A stretch of DNA of 52,306 nucleotides from Hylemonella gracilis ATCC 19624 (lineage in GTDB: Bacteria; Pseudomonadota; Gammaproteobacteria; Burkholderiales; Burkholderiaceae_C), in assembly GCF_000211835.1 (NCBI RefSeq), contig NZ_AEGR01000047.1, positions 1 to 52,306 on the forward strand. Reading direction: 5' to 3'. A program made the position numbers and the translations under genes. The notes under the pieces were generated by a model, which worked only from the letters and a program-made list of their open reading frames with translations, did no database searches and was not told where the DNA came from. Shown here piece by piece: positions 9,048-18,086 of this stretch (positions within the stretch are counted from its first letter, which is position 1; each line of letters starts with the position of its first letter).

Positions 9048-9599
9048 ATGAATGCCTATCACCCTCGTCACCTCGATGTTGCCGCCTTCGCGGGTGCGGG
9101 CGCCGTGCTGGAACGCGACGATGCTCAAGCCGACTTCGAGCGAGTGCTGGCCGAGACCGACGGACGGGGTGCGGACCGCGCCGTTCACTGGCGGGCCGAG
9201 GGCGAGCGGCAGGAGGATGCCAGCGGGCATGCGCGCCACTGGCTGCATCTGCGCGCCGAGACCGTGCTGTCGCTGACCTGCCAGCGTTGCCTGGAGCCGG
9301 TGGACATGCCCTTGGCTGTGGAACGGAGTTTCCGTTTCGTATCGACCGAAGCCCAGGCTGAGATCGAAGACGAGGAGTCGCAAGAAGATGTGCTGGCCAT
9401 CAGCCGGGAGTTTGACCTACTGGCCCTGGTGGAGGACGAACTGCTGATGGAGCTGCCCTTGGCGCCCACGCACGAGAACTGTCCGAGTCAGCCCTCTTTC
9501 ACCGTGGCCGATGCGGATTTCAAGGAGATTGCCGAGGACAAGCCAAATCCTTTCGCCGCCCTGGCGGCCTTGCGTCCTGGCAAGGGCGGGAAGGGCTGA
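9048..9599 (+). CDS. yceD: DUF177 / YceD family protein
   Basis: About 183 aa with the family CxxC motif [14 protein letters not shown] (about residues 79-92), an acidic middle ([11 protein letters not shown]) and the C-terminal [14 protein letters not shown] motif typical of YceD proteins. The family is linked to 23S rRNA accumulation and is called large ribosomal RNA subunit accumulation protein in plants and bacteria; its mechanism is unclear. It is followed by rpmF, the usual partner, from which it is separated by a promoter-like element. Confidence 0.9.
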   Translation: MNAYHPRHLDVAAFAGAGAVLERDDAQADFERVLAETDGRGADRAVHWRAEGERQEDASGHARHWLHLRAETVLSLTCQRCLEPVDMPLAVERSFRFVSTEAQAEIEDEESQEDVLAISREFDLLALVEDELLMELPLAPTHENCPSQPSFTVADADFKEIAEDKPNPFAALAALRPGKGGKG

Positions 9600-9642
9600 G
9601 GCGGCGGGCGAACCGGCACCTGATATTGCTTTGTGGCGCTGC

Positions 9643-9651
9643 TGCTATAAT
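9643..9651 (+). promoter_or_regulatory. Extended -10 promoter upstream of rpmF
   Basis: TGCTATAAT is a perfect extended -10 (TG-N-TATAAT) in the 176-base gap between yceD and rpmF. No good -35 lies 16-18 bases upstream, which extended -10 promoters tolerate. It would give rpmF its own high-level transcript. Sequence match only. Confidence 0.6.
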
Positions 9652-9775
9652 GGCGGGCTTCGTGCGGCTGCGGGCTTTCTGCGGCGCGCCGCGCTTTGTG
9701 TCCAACCCGTTCTTACCCCTTGCGCCATGGGTGCCGTGTCTAGGCATCCTGTCCTGGGAATCCAAGGAGTCCATC

Positions 9776-9958
9776 ATGGCCGTTCAACAGAACAAGAAGT
9801 CGCCCTCCAAGCGTGGCATGCACCGTTCCCACAATGCGCTGGGGACGCCCGGTCTGGCCGTCGAGCCGACCACTGGTGAAACCCATCTGCGCCATCACAT
9901 CAGCCCCAACGGTTTTTACCGTGGACGCAAGGTGCTGAAGACCAAGTCCGAAGCCTGA
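9776..9958 (+). CDS. rpmF: 50S ribosomal protein L32
   Basis: Small large-subunit ribosomal protein, 60 aa ([20 protein letters not shown] at the start), basic, with the expected N-terminal [16 protein letters not shown] and C-terminal [15 protein letters not shown] strong Shine-Dalgarno AAGGAG lies at 9764-9769, 6 bases before ATG, and fixes the start against a longer in-frame ORF. It is not the zinc-ribbon variant: no CxxC pairs are present. It is flanked by its own promoter-like element and a hairpin terminator. Confidence 0.96.
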   Translation: MAVQQNKKSPSKRGMHRSHNALGTPGLAVEPTTGETHLRHHISPNGFYRGRKVLKTKSEA

Positions 9959-10041
9959 GCTTCGCCTCAGTCTTTGCGGTCCGGTGCCGTTCCGGTCGCC
10001 AGGGCTCCGACTTGATGCAGACCTTTTCATCCGCGTCAGCC

Positions 10042-10072
10042 ATGCGCAGTGCTTCCTTGTACTGCGCATTTT
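10042..10072 (+). terminator. Terminator between rpmF and plsX
   Basis: Perfect 9-bp stem ATGCGCAGT/ACTGCGCAT with a 10-base loop and four T at 10069-10072. The short T-tract suggests partial termination, allowing some read-through into plsX. Confidence 0.6.
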
Positions 10073-10140
10073 CATATGGGGTGCCGCTGTGCTGCGGTTC
10101 TCACTTCCGCGTGCTTGGTGGGGTACGCCCATCTTTTTCA

Positions 10141-10159
10141 CGCGCGCTTGAAGCGCGCG
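10141..10159 (+). promoter_or_regulatory. Palindrome just before the plsX start
   Basis: CGCGCGCTT-G-AAGCGCGCG is a perfect 9-bp dyad ending 10 bases before the plsX ATG, where a ribosome-binding site would lie. No Shine-Dalgarno is visible between it and ATG. As RNA it could limit plsX translation; this is inference. Confidence 0.35.
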
Positions 10160-10169
10160 CGTTCAGCTC

Positions 10170-11222
10170 ATGATCACCCTTGCTGTGGACTGCATGGGGG
10201 GCGATCACGGCCCCCGCGTCACGCTGCCCGCGTGCCGTCGCTTCCTGGAACAACACCCTGACGCCCAATTGCTCCTGGTTGGCCAAAGCGATGCCTTGGC
10301 TGGTTTCAAGCACGAGCGCGCCCGCGTCGTTCCCGCCGCTGAAGTGGTGGGCATGGATGATCCCATCGAGGTCGCCTTGCGTCGCAAGCGGGATTCCTCC
10401 ATGCGGGTCGCCATCGAGCAGGTCAAGGACGGTGCCGCCCAGGCGGCGGTGTCCGCTGGTAACACCGGCGCCTTGATGGCCATTGCCCGCTACGTGCTCA
10501 AGACGGTGGAGGGCGTGGACCGCCCGGCCATTGCGACGCAACTGCCCAACGCCAAGGGCGGTGCGACCACGGTGCTGGATCTGGGTGCCAATGTCGATTG
10601 CACGGCGGAGCACCTGCTGCAGTTCGCCGTGATGGGTTCGGCCCTGGTCTCGGTGCTGCAGCATGTCGACGGACAGCCTGATCCGAATCCGACCGTCGGC
10701 CTGCTCAACATCGGCGAGGAAGTCATCAAAGGCAACGAAGTCATCAAGCGCGCGGGTGAGCTGCTGCGCTCGGCGGCCGAGTCTGGTGATCTGAACTTCC
10801 ACGGCAATGTGGAAGGCAATGACATCTTCAAGGGCACGACGGACATCGTGGTGTGCGACGGTTTTGTTGGCAACGTGGCGCTCAAGACCACCGAGGGCCT
10901 TGCTTCCATGATCGGGGGCTTTCTCAAGAAAGAATTCGCGCGCAATCCCTTGACCTGGATATCCGCGCTTTTCGCCTTGCCGGTGTTGCTTGCCTTCCGC
11001 AAGCGCATCGATCACCGCCGTTACAACGGCGCGGCGTTGCTGGGTCTGCGAGGCCTGGTCTTCAAGAGCCATGGCTCGGCCGATGAATTGGCGTTTCGCC
11101 ATGCCTTGAGCCGCGCGTATGATGCAGCCCGCAATCAGCTGCTGCAGAGGGTGGAAGCCCGCATCGCGCATGCCGCGCCGCTGCTCAACAGTGTGGCGGC
11201 GACTGTGGTGACCCCCGCCTGA
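10170..11222 (+). CDS. plsX: Phosphate acyltransferase PlsX
   Basis: Makes acyl-phosphate from acyl-ACP, the first step of phospholipid synthesis by the PlsX/PlsY route. About 350 aa. The N-terminus [14 protein letters not shown] is the family signature; [13 protein letters not shown] and [12 protein letters not shown] follow, and [21 protein letters not shown] matches the conserved C-terminal part. It opens the fatty-acid cluster plsX-fabH-fabD-fabG-acpP-fabF. Confidence 0.96.
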   Translation: MITLAVDCMGGDHGPRVTLPACRRFLEQHPDAQLLLVGQSDALAGFKHERARVVPAAEVVGMDDPIEVALRRKRDSSMRVAIEQVKDGAAQAAVSAGNTGALMAIARYVLKTVEGVDRPAIATQLPNAKGGATTVLDLGANVDCTAEHLLQFAVMGSALVSVLQHVDGQPDPNPTVGLLNIGEEVIKGNEVIKRAGELLRSAAESGDLNFHGNVEGNDIFKGTTDIVVCDGFVGNVALKTTEGLASMIGGFLKKEFARNPLTWISALFALPVLLAFRKRIDHRRYNGAALLGLRGLVFKSHGSADELAFRHALSRAYDAARNQLLQRVEARIAHAAPLLNSVAATVVTPA

Positions 11223-11270
11223 CGCCCGCTTGGCGTCGCCCTCGGCGCCGGACATGTCGCTTGCATGAGC

Positions 11271-11305
11271 GGGCACATGCCATGTGCCCCAGCAAATTTG
11301 CTGGG
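11271..11305. promoter_or_regulatory. Two adjoining perfect palindromes between plsX and fabH
   Basis: GGGCACATG-C-CATGTGCCC (11271-11289) and CCCAGCAAATTTGCTGGG (11288-11305) share two bases. The second is an 18-bp perfect palindrome without a spacer, as in many operators. The 168-base gap holds no gene. Neither is followed by a T-tract, so they look more like protein-binding sites than terminators; the binding protein is unknown. Confidence 0.45.
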
Positions 11306-11390
11306 TTGTAATGCAGGCGACGCGGTCTATCGACAACATGACGACAAGCCGAGCCCCGTGCTCAGGCGCAGAACAAACCAGAACAGATCC

Positions 11391-12368
11391 ATGAGACTTT
11401 ATTCCCGCATTACCGGCACCGGCAGCTTCCTGCCGCCACAGCGTCTGACCAATGCCGACCTCGCGGCCCGGTTGGCTGCCGATGGCGTTGAAACGTCCGA
11501 CGATTGGATCGTCGAGCGCACCGGCATCCGCGCGCGCCACTTCGCCGCCGAAGGCGTGATGAGCAGTGATCTGGGCGCTGAGGCCGCGCGCCGCGCGTTG
11601 CAGGCCGCGGGCCTGGCGGCGAGCGACATCGACCTCATCATCGTGGCGACCTCGACGCCGGACATGATTTTTCCGTCGACCGCCGTCATCCTGCAGAACA
11701 AGATCGGCGCGAATGGTTGCCAGGCTTTCGACGTGCAGGCTGTGTGCAGCGGTTTCATCTATGCCCTGACCGTCGCGGATTCCATGATCCGCGCCGGTGC
11801 CGCGAGCAAGGCCCTGGTGGTGGGCGCCGAGGTGTTCTCGCGCATCATCGACTTCAAGGACCGCACGACCTGCGTGCTGTTTGGCGACGGTGCCGGCGCC
11901 GTGGTGCTGCAGGCCAGCGAGACGCCGGGCATCTTGTCCAGCGACCTCAAGGCCGACGGCAAGCATGTGGGCATTCTGTGCACGCCGGGCACGGTGGCTG
12001 CTGGTAAGGTGCTGGGCGACCCCTTCCTGAAGATGGACGGTCAGGCCGTGTTCAAGCAGGCGGTGACCGTGCTGGATGAAGCCTCGCGCGCGGTCCTGGC
12101 CAAGGCCGGCAAGACCGAGGCCGACATCGATTGGCTGGTGCCGCACCAAGCCAACATCCGCATCATGATGGGCGCCGCCAAGAAGTTGAAGCTGGCGCCC
12201 GAGAAGGTCGTGGTCACGGTGGACCAGCATGGCAACACCTCGGCGGCCTCGATTCCGCTGGCGCTGGACCATGGCGTGCGCCAAGGTCAAGTCAAACGAG
12301 GCGATACCGTCTTGCTCGAAGCCGTGGGTGGCGGTCTGACCTGGGGCGCGGTGCTGCTCACTTATTGA
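11391..12368 (+). CDS. fabH: 3-oxoacyl-ACP synthase III
   Basis: Condenses acetyl-CoA with malonyl-ACP to start fatty-acid synthesis. About 325 aa. The catalytic triad is visible: Cys about 119 in DVQAVCSGF, His in [11 protein letters not shown], Asn in QHGNTSAAS. The start at 11391 ([15 protein letters not shown]) matches the family; the open frame extends to 11265 but would run through the palindromes and give an abnormal N-terminus. Confidence 0.95.
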   Translation: MRLYSRITGTGSFLPPQRLTNADLAARLAADGVETSDDWIVERTGIRARHFAAEGVMSSDLGAEAARRALQAAGLAASDIDLIIVATSTPDMIFPSTAVILQNKIGANGCQAFDVQAVCSGFIYALTVADSMIRAGAASKALVVGAEVFSRIIDFKDRTTCVLFGDGAGAVVLQASETPGILSSDLKADGKHVGILCTPGTVAAGKVLGDPFLKMDGQAVFKQAVTVLDEASRAVLAKAGKTEADIDWLVPHQANIRIMMGAAKKLKLAPEKVVVTVDQHGNTSAASIPLALDHGVRQGQVKRGDTVLLEAVGGGLTWGAVLLTY

Positions 12369-12446
12369 TACGACGCGTGGCGTGGGTCTCCGGTCCGCTG
12401 GGCCTGCACGACTGTCACCACGTACAAGCTACAAGGAAGAAGATCG

Positions 12447-13385
12447 ATGAAGTCTTTCGCATTTGTGTTTCCGGGTCAGGGCTCGCAATCGGTGGGCATG
12501 CTGGATGCCTGGGGGGATCATCCCGAGGTGGCCAAGACCTTGCAGGAAGCGTCCGCTGCCCTCGGCGAGGATGTCGCCAAGCTGATCAAGGAAGGTCCCA
12601 AGGAAACGCTGGCGCTGACCACCAACACCCAGCCCGTGATGCTGGTGGCTGGCGTGGCGGCCTACCGTGTTTGGATGGCCGAGACTGGCGTCGCGCCCGT
12701 GGCGGTTGCAGGGCACTCGCTGGGCGAGTACTCCGCGCTGGTGGCCGCGGGCGTGTTGACCTTGTCGCAAGCCGTGCCTCTGGTGCGCCTGCGTGCGCAG
12801 GCCATGCAGGAGGCCGTGCCCGTGGGCACGGGGGCCATGGCCGCCATCCTGGGCCTGGACGCGGCCAAGGTGCGTGAGGTTTGCGCCACGGTCAGCCAGG
12901 CCAGCGGGGAAGTGGCTGAAGCGGTGAACTTCAACGATCCCGGCCAGACCGTGATCGCGGGCAGCAAGGCCGGCGTTGAGCAGGCCTGCGAGGCGCTCAA
13001 GGCCGCTGGCGCCAAGCGTGCGCTGCCTCTGCCTGTCTCCGCGCCTTTCCACTCCAGCCTCATGAAGCCTGCGGCCGAGAAGCTCAAGCTGAAGCTGGCC
13101 CAGGTGGAACTCAAGACCCCCCAGATTCCCCTGGTCAACAACATCGATGTCGCGGTCGAGACGAATGCCGATCGTATTCGCGACGCTTTGTACCGCCAGG
13201 CCTATGGCCCGGTGCGGTGGGTGGAGTGCGTTCAGGCCCTCAAGGCCAGCGGTGTGACGAACATCGTGGAATGTGGTCCTGGCAAGGTGTTGGCAGGCAT
13301 GGTCAAGCGCATCGACGCGGAGTTGACGGGCCTGCCGCTGTTCGATCCGGCCACCTTGGCCGAAGTGAAAGCCGCTCTGGCCTGA
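12447..13385 (+). CDS. fabD: Malonyl-CoA-ACP transacylase
   Basis: Transfers malonyl from CoA to ACP. About 312 aa. FVFPGQGSQSVGM at the N-terminus, the nucleophile Ser about 91 in GHSLGEYSALVAAG, the active-site Arg in VRLRAQAMQEAV, and the His in PVSAPFHSSLM are all present. AAGGAAG lies 7 bases before ATG. Fifteen bases separate it from fabG. Confidence 0.96.
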   Translation: MKSFAFVFPGQGSQSVGMLDAWGDHPEVAKTLQEASAALGEDVAKLIKEGPKETLALTTNTQPVMLVAGVAAYRVWMAETGVAPVAVAGHSLGEYSALVAAGVLTLSQAVPLVRLRAQAMQEAVPVGTGAMAAILGLDAAKVREVCATVSQASGEVAEAVNFNDPGQTVIAGSKAGVEQACEALKAAGAKRALPLPVSAPFHSSLMKPAAEKLKLKLAQVELKTPQIPLVNNIDVAVETNADRIRDALYRQAYGPVRWVECVQALKASGVTNIVECGPGKVLAGMVKRIDAELTGLPLFDPATLAEVKAALA

Positions 13386-13400
13386 GCGGAGGAAGAAGCA

Positions 13401-14147
13401 ATGAGCGACATCAAATTCGAAGGGCAGATTGCCCTGGTCACGGGCGCAACCCGTGGCATCGGCGCGGCGATCGCGCTGCAATTGGCGAGCCGTGGCGTCA
13501 AAGTCATCGGCACGGCCACGAGCGACGAGGGCGCAGCGAAGATTGGCGCCGCACTGGCAGCCCACGGTGGCAAGGGCATCAAGCTTGATGTGACCGACGC
13601 CGCCGCGGCCGAAGCCGCGATGGATGCCATCGTCAAGGAGCATGGCGCGATCCACGTGCTGGTCAACAACGCCGGCATCACGCGTGACAACCTGGCCATG
13701 CGCATGAAGGACGAGGAATGGGATGCGGTGCTGGACACCAACCTCAAGGCCGTGTTCCGCCTTTCCCGCGCGGTGATCCGGCCGATGATGAAACAGCGGT
13801 ATGGCCGCATCGTCAGCATCACCTCGGTGGTGGGGGCCTCCGGTAATCCTGGGCAGGCCAATTACGCCGCGGCCAAGGCGGGCTTGGCCGGCATGACGCG
13901 CGCCCTGGCTCGCGAACTGGGCAGCCGCAACATCACCGTGAACTGCGTAGCACCTGGATTCATCGAAACCGACATGACCGCGGTTCTGCCTGAAGAACAG
14001 CAAAAGGCCCTGCTGGGCCAGATCCCGTTGGGTCATCTTGGCAAGCCCGCCGATATCGCGCACGCCGTCGCTTATTTGGCGTCTCCCGAGGCTGCTTATG
14101 TGACCGGGCAAGAACTGCACGTCAACGGCGGCATGTTCATGGCGTGA
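13401..14147 (+). CDS. fabG: 3-oxoacyl-ACP reductase
   Basis: NADPH-dependent SDR enzyme that reduces 3-oxoacyl-ACP in each elongation cycle. About 248 aa. TGATRGIGAAIA binds the cofactor, NNAGITRDN is the conserved NNAG motif, and the catalytic Ser-Tyr-Lys lie in SITSVVG and NYAAAKAGL. The C-terminus TGQELHVNGGMFM is typical. GGAGGAAG precedes the ATG. It is encoded directly after fabD. Confidence 0.96.
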   Translation: MSDIKFEGQIALVTGATRGIGAAIALQLASRGVKVIGTATSDEGAAKIGAALAAHGGKGIKLDVTDAAAAEAAMDAIVKEHGAIHVLVNNAGITRDNLAMRMKDEEWDAVLDTNLKAVFRLSRAVIRPMMKQRYGRIVSITSVVGASGNPGQANYAAAKAGLAGMTRALARELGSRNITVNCVAPGFIETDMTAVLPEEQQKALLGQIPLGHLGKPADIAHAVAYLASPEAAYVTGQELHVNGGMFMA

Positions 14148-14162
14148 AATTTTCGTTCCCCG

Positions 14163-14186
14163 ATCCTGGCTGTGGTCCAGGATTTG
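14163..14186 (+). terminator. Weak hairpin after fabG
   Basis: ATCCTGG/CCAGGAT, a 7-bp stem with a 7-base loop, is followed by only three T. It could attenuate read-through from fabG to acpP. The 183-base gap probably also holds an acpP promoter (TAAAAT at 14277-14282 is a possible -10, without a good -35). Confidence 0.3.
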
Positions 14187-14279
14187 CTGTGTTTGACTAG
14201 CGAAGTCAGTGGCATTCGGTCAGGGGCCGTAACATTTACCGTCGGTGATTCGGGCTAACCCTGAATCCAGGGCGGGTAA

Positions 14280-14567
<288 letters not shown>

Positions 14568-14593
14568 TCGGATCTCCGATCCGCTTCGCTTGA

Positions 14594-14629
14594 TGAGGGT
14601 GGCGCGGTCTCGCGCCACCTCATATTTTT
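14594..14629 (+). terminator. Strong terminator after acpP
   Basis: A 12-bp stem (TGAGG-bulged G-TGGCGCG against CGCGCCACCTCA) with loop GTCT, then TATTTTT. It lies between acpP and fabF, 20 bases before fabF, so fabF needs read-through or a promoter close to its start. Confidence 0.8.
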
Positions 14630-14649
14630 CCTAGATTGCACAGAAATCT

Positions 14650-15897
14650 ATGTCCCGTCGTCGCGTCGTCGTCACAGGACTGGGCTGCATCAGCCCGGTC
14701 GGCAACACTGTGGCCGAGTCCTGGACCAACCTGCTGGCTGGCCGTTCCGGCGTTGAACTGGTCACCAAGTTCGATGCCAGCGCCCTGACCACCCGGTTCG
14801 CCGGCCAGGTTCAAGGCTTTGATCTAGAGAAGTACATCACGTCCAAGGAAGCGCGGACGATGGACACTTTCATTCAGTACGGTATCGCCGCCGCTGTCCA
14901 GGCCGTTGAAGATGCGGGCCTGAAGACTGGCGAGGCCCTGGGTGATCCCGAGGCTGAACGCATCGGATGCATGATCGGCTCGGGCATTGGTGGTCTGCCG
15001 CTGATCGAGGAATCTCACATCGAATTCCTGAATCGCGGCCCGCGCCGCTTGTCGCCCTTCTTCGTGCCGGCGTCCATCATCAACATGATCTCGGGTCATG
15101 TGTCGATGCGCTACGGCTTCAAGGGCCCCAACATGGCCATCGTGACCGCTTGCACCACGGGCTTGCACAACATCGGTGATGCCGGTCGCCTGATCGAGTA
15201 TGGCGATGCCGATGTGATGGTCGCGGGTGGCTCCGAGAGCCAGATCTCTCCCCTGGGCATCGGCGGTTTCGCCGCCATGCGCGCGCTGTCGACGCGCAAC
15301 GACGACCCCAAGACGGCGTCGCGCCCCTGGGACAAGGACCGCGACGGCTTCGTGCTGGGCGAGGGCGCGGGCGTTCTCGTGCTGGAAGAATACGAACACG
15401 CGAAGAAGCGTGGTGCCAAGATCTACGCCGAACTGGCGGGTTTTGGTTTGAGCGCGGATGCCGGACACATGACGGCACCGAACATGGATGGCCCTCGTCG
15501 CGCCATGTTGGGTGCGCTGCGCAATGCGGGCATCAACGCCGACCAGGTGGATTACCTCAACGCGCACGGAACTTCCACGCCGTTGGGTGACGTGAACGAA
15601 ACCAATGCGATCAAAGCGGCCTTGGGTGATCACGCCAAGGACAAGCTCGTGGTCAGTTCGACGAAGTCGATGACCGGCCATTTGCTGGGGGGCGCGGGAG
15701 GCATCGAATCGGTCTTCACCGTTCTAGCCCTCCACGAACAGAAGATTCCGCCGACCATCAATATCTTCAACCAGGATCCTGAGTGCGATCTCGACTACTG
15801 CGCCAACACGGCACGGGATGCGAAGATCAACTTCGCGCTCAAGAATAATTTCGGGTTCGGCGGCACCAACGGCGCGCTGGTTTTCAAGCGCGTCTGA
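14650..15897 (+). CDS. fabF: 3-oxoacyl-ACP synthase II
   Basis: Elongating condensing enzyme of fatty-acid synthesis. About 415 aa. Catalytic Cys in [14 protein letters not shown], His in [11 protein letters not shown] and the second His in [12 protein letters not shown] are visible, with the C-terminal [15 protein letters not shown] thiolase-fold enzyme, cytoplasmic. No clear Shine-Dalgarno precedes the ATG. Confidence 0.96.
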   Translation: MSRRRVVVTGLGCISPVGNTVAESWTNLLAGRSGVELVTKFDASALTTRFAGQVQGFDLEKYITSKEARTMDTFIQYGIAAAVQAVEDAGLKTGEALGDPEAERIGCMIGSGIGGLPLIEESHIEFLNRGPRRLSPFFVPASIINMISGHVSMRYGFKGPNMAIVTACTTGLHNIGDAGRLIEYGDADVMVAGGSESQISPLGIGGFAAMRALSTRNDDPKTASRPWDKDRDGFVLGEGAGVLVLEEYEHAKKRGAKIYAELAGFGLSADAGHMTAPNMDGPRRAMLGALRNAGINADQVDYLNAHGTSTPLGDVNETNAIKAALGDHAKDKLVVSSTKSMTGHLLGGAGGIESVFTVLALHEQKIPPTINIFNQDPECDLDYCANTARDAKINFALKNNFGFGGTNGALVFKRV

Positions 15898-15915
15898 CAC
15901 GCCACGCTTCAGCCC

Positions 15916-16425
15916 ATGCGCAACGCCCCGTCGGTGAGTTACCCGGTGGGGCGTTCGTTTTTGCGAGCGCTGCTGCACGGTGGTGCATTGGCATTCGTGG
16001 GGCTGGTCGGTGCTGCCTGGGCCATGCTGGCCCGCTCAGACGAGGTGGGGCGGTGGGGCATGGGTCTCGCCTGTCTGCTGGTGACTTTGCCATTGGCATG
16101 GGCCTTGGTCCGTCCGGAGCGAGGACGCCTGCGTTGGGACGGACAAGAGTGGTTCTGGACCGATGACGCGCAAACTGCAGTCGAAGACCTGCCGGGCCAA
16201 GTCCATGTGCGGCTGGACTGGCAAAGTGGCATGCTGCTTGAGTTCACTCCTGTGTCCTTGTCTTTGCCGTCACCAGTCGAAGGTTCCTCGGCCCAACGGC
16301 CTCCCGAGCGTTCAGGGCGTACCCGCTGGCTGTGGGTGGAGCGAGGCCAGGCACCTGCGTACTGGAATGCCCTGCGCCGTGCGGCCTGGGCGGGAGCAGG
16401 TAATCCGACGAAAGCGCCTGCATGA
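15916..16425 (+). CDS. Two-TM hypothetical protein upstream of rpoE
   Basis: About 169 aa, not recognised with certainty. Two hydrophobic segments (about residues 20-38 ALLHGGALAFVGLVGAAWAM and 46-62 GMGLACLLVTLPLAWAL) form a short hairpin in the membrane. A soluble part follows with GRLRWDGQEWFWTDD and VRLDWQSGMLLEF. The layout, two TM helices then a small beta-rich Trp-containing domain, is like YgfX/CptA-type proteins, but that is only resemblance. Its stop overlaps the rpoE start by 4 bases (ATGA), so it is co-translated with sigma-E. Confidence 0.7.
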   Translation: MRNAPSVSYPVGRSFLRALLHGGALAFVGLVGAAWAMLARSDEVGRWGMGLACLLVTLPLAWALVRPERGRLRWDGQEWFWTDDAQTAVEDLPGQVHVRLDWQSGMLLEFTPVSLSLPSPVEGSSAQRPPERSGRTRWLWVERGQAPAYWNALRRAAWAGAGNPTKAPA

Positions 16426-17081
16426 AGCAGGAGGGGCAAACCCGCGATCTGGACGCTGCCGCAGCGTCTGCCGGGCGGGTTGACCTGCAGCTGGTCGAAC
16501 GTACCCTGGCTGGCGATGCCCGTGCTTTCGAACTGCTGGTACTGAAGTACCGGCGCCGCATCGAGCGCCTGATCGGGCGCATGGTGCGCGACGTGGATCT
16601 GGTCGAGGACCTGGCTCAAGAGACCTTTATCCGCGCCTACCGGGCCTTGCATCAGTTCCGCGGGGATGCCCAGTTTTACACCTGGTTGTACCGTATCGCC
16701 GTCAATACCACCAAGAAAACCCTGCTCGGATTGAAAAATGATCCGTTGGCCATGGGCATGGCTGCCTCCGTGGCTGGCGAAGATGGCGATGAGGATGAAA
16801 CTTTTTTGACCACTCGGGAACCAACAGCGGAAGACACCCCGGAAACGCTGCTGGCGGCGCGCGAGATCGCCGCCGCGGTGCAAGGCGCGCTGGAGGCCTT
16901 GCCTGACGATCTGCGCCAGGCACTGGTATTGCGTGAATTGGATGGCCTGAGCTATGAAGAAATCGCCATCGCCATGGCGAGCCCGGTCGGCACGGTCCGT
17001 TCGCGCATCTTTCGTGCCCGTGAGGCGGTGTCGGCAAAGGTTCGACCGCTGCTGGAGCGGCAGGGTGGCAAGCGTTGGTAG
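16422..17081 (+). CDS. rpoE: RNA polymerase sigma factor RpoE (ECF sigma-E)
   Basis: ECF sigma factor for envelope-stress genes. About 219 aa. Region 2 (LVLKYRRRIERLIGRMV through EDLAQETFIRAYRAL and YTWLYRIAVNTTKK) and region 4 (LPDDLRQALVLRELDGLSYEEIA then PVGTVRSRIFRARE) are clear. A long N-terminal lead and an acidic linker (GEDGDEDE) separate them. The anti-sigma gene rseA and the protease degQ follow, the usual sigma-E module. Confidence 0.95.
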   Translation: MKQEGQTRDLDAAAASAGRVDLQLVERTLAGDARAFELLVLKYRRRIERLIGRMVRDVDLVEDLAQETFIRAYRALHQFRGDAQFYTWLYRIAVNTTKKTLLGLKNDPLAMGMAASVAGEDGDEDETFLTTREPTAEDTPETLLAAREIAAAVQGALEALPDDLRQALVLRELDGLSYEEIAIAMASPVGTVRSRIFRAREAVSAKVRPLLERQGGKRW

Positions 17082-17110
17082 GTCCGCATGGCAGGGTATG
17101 GGAGCGCCTC

Positions 17111-17983
17111 ATGGAGCATCAAAAATTGACATCGTTGAATCCGGTTTCGCCAGAGGGCGCTCAATCTGACCTCGCCACTGGCGCAGAGGTTTCCCCGCAT
17201 GCTTTGGTGTCGGTTCTGCTGGACGGTGAGTTGAAAGGGGATGAATTCGCCCAGGCATGTGCGGTCTTGGAAACCGACATCAACGCCAGGCAGCGTTGGC
17301 AGGACTATCAACTGATCGGCGAGGCCCTGCGACGAGGTGGGAACGGGGGGTGGGTGCCTGACTTGGCGGTCCGCACGCACGATGAGATTTTCTTGTCTCG
17401 CTTGCGCGCGCAAATCACGATGGAGAACCCGCCTCTTGAACTGGCCCTTGGCCGCATGGAACATCCTTCGGAACAAACCCCATCCGATCAATGGCGTCGC
17501 GCGCGCATGCGGGGCAATGACCCCTATGGAGCTTGGAGGTTTACGGCAGGCTTGTGCGCCTTGGTCGTGGTCACCATGCTGGGTTGGCAGGGCGTCACCG
17601 GTTTGCAGTCCGCTTCCCAGGCGCGACAACTGGCCCAGGCCCGCCCCGAGGCGCCTTCCGCAATTCCATCGGCCTCGGGGCGTCGCGCGACGGTTCAACA
17701 GGCCTCGGCGCGTGTCTATGCCTCGCCCATTGATCGGGTGGCCTTCACGTCCTCCGCGGTGGGGGTGGAGCAACCGTTTCTCGCCCCTCAAGCGCTGGGG
17801 CAGGATGCACCCATGGTCATGTTGCGCGACCCTCGCTTGGACCGTTTGATGGCCCGCCAAGTGGGGGGCATGGTTCGCTCTTCATCCGATGGTCGCATGA
17901 CGCGTCCCCGCCTGGGTCGTCCTGGCGTGGCGGCGCAGGGGGTGTTGGTCAACCTCGAGAAGAGCCCGACCTTGCCTCGCTGA
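17111..17983 (+). CDS. rseA: Anti-sigma-E factor RseA
   Basis: Inner-membrane protein that holds RpoE inactive until it is proteolysed under envelope stress. About 290 aa. The N-terminal cytoplasmic RseA domain is seen in LVSVLLDGELKGDEFAQACAVL and WQDYQLIGEALRR; one TM helix follows at about residues 143-160 (FTAGLCALVVVTMLGW); the rest is periplasmic and low-complexity. GGGAG 6 bases before the ATG at 17111 supports this start over an upstream in-frame one. A separate RseB gene is not seen here. Confidence 0.88.
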   Translation: MEHQKLTSLNPVSPEGAQSDLATGAEVSPHALVSVLLDGELKGDEFAQACAVLETDINARQRWQDYQLIGEALRRGGNGGWVPDLAVRTHDEIFLSRLRAQITMENPPLELALGRMEHPSEQTPSDQWRRARMRGNDPYGAWRFTAGLCALVVVTMLGWQGVTGLQSASQARQLAQARPEAPSAIPSASGRRATVQQASARVYASPIDRVAFTSSAVGVEQPFLAPQALGQDAPMVMLRDPRLDRLMARQVGGMVRSSSDGRMTRPRLGRPGVAAQGVLVNLEKSPTLPR

Positions 17984-18086
17984 CAGCCCGCCGCAGATTC
18001 TTTTCACAACTTCATCTGCATGCGCTTGGGCGTTAAAACGGCTCGCGCAGAATTCCAATTCATAACAATCTCGCATGAGGTCTTGC

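Noticed and set aside
12429-14120. A 563-codon open frame opposite fabD and fabG
   Set aside because: Antisense to two strongly conserved enzymes; same GC-driven artefact.
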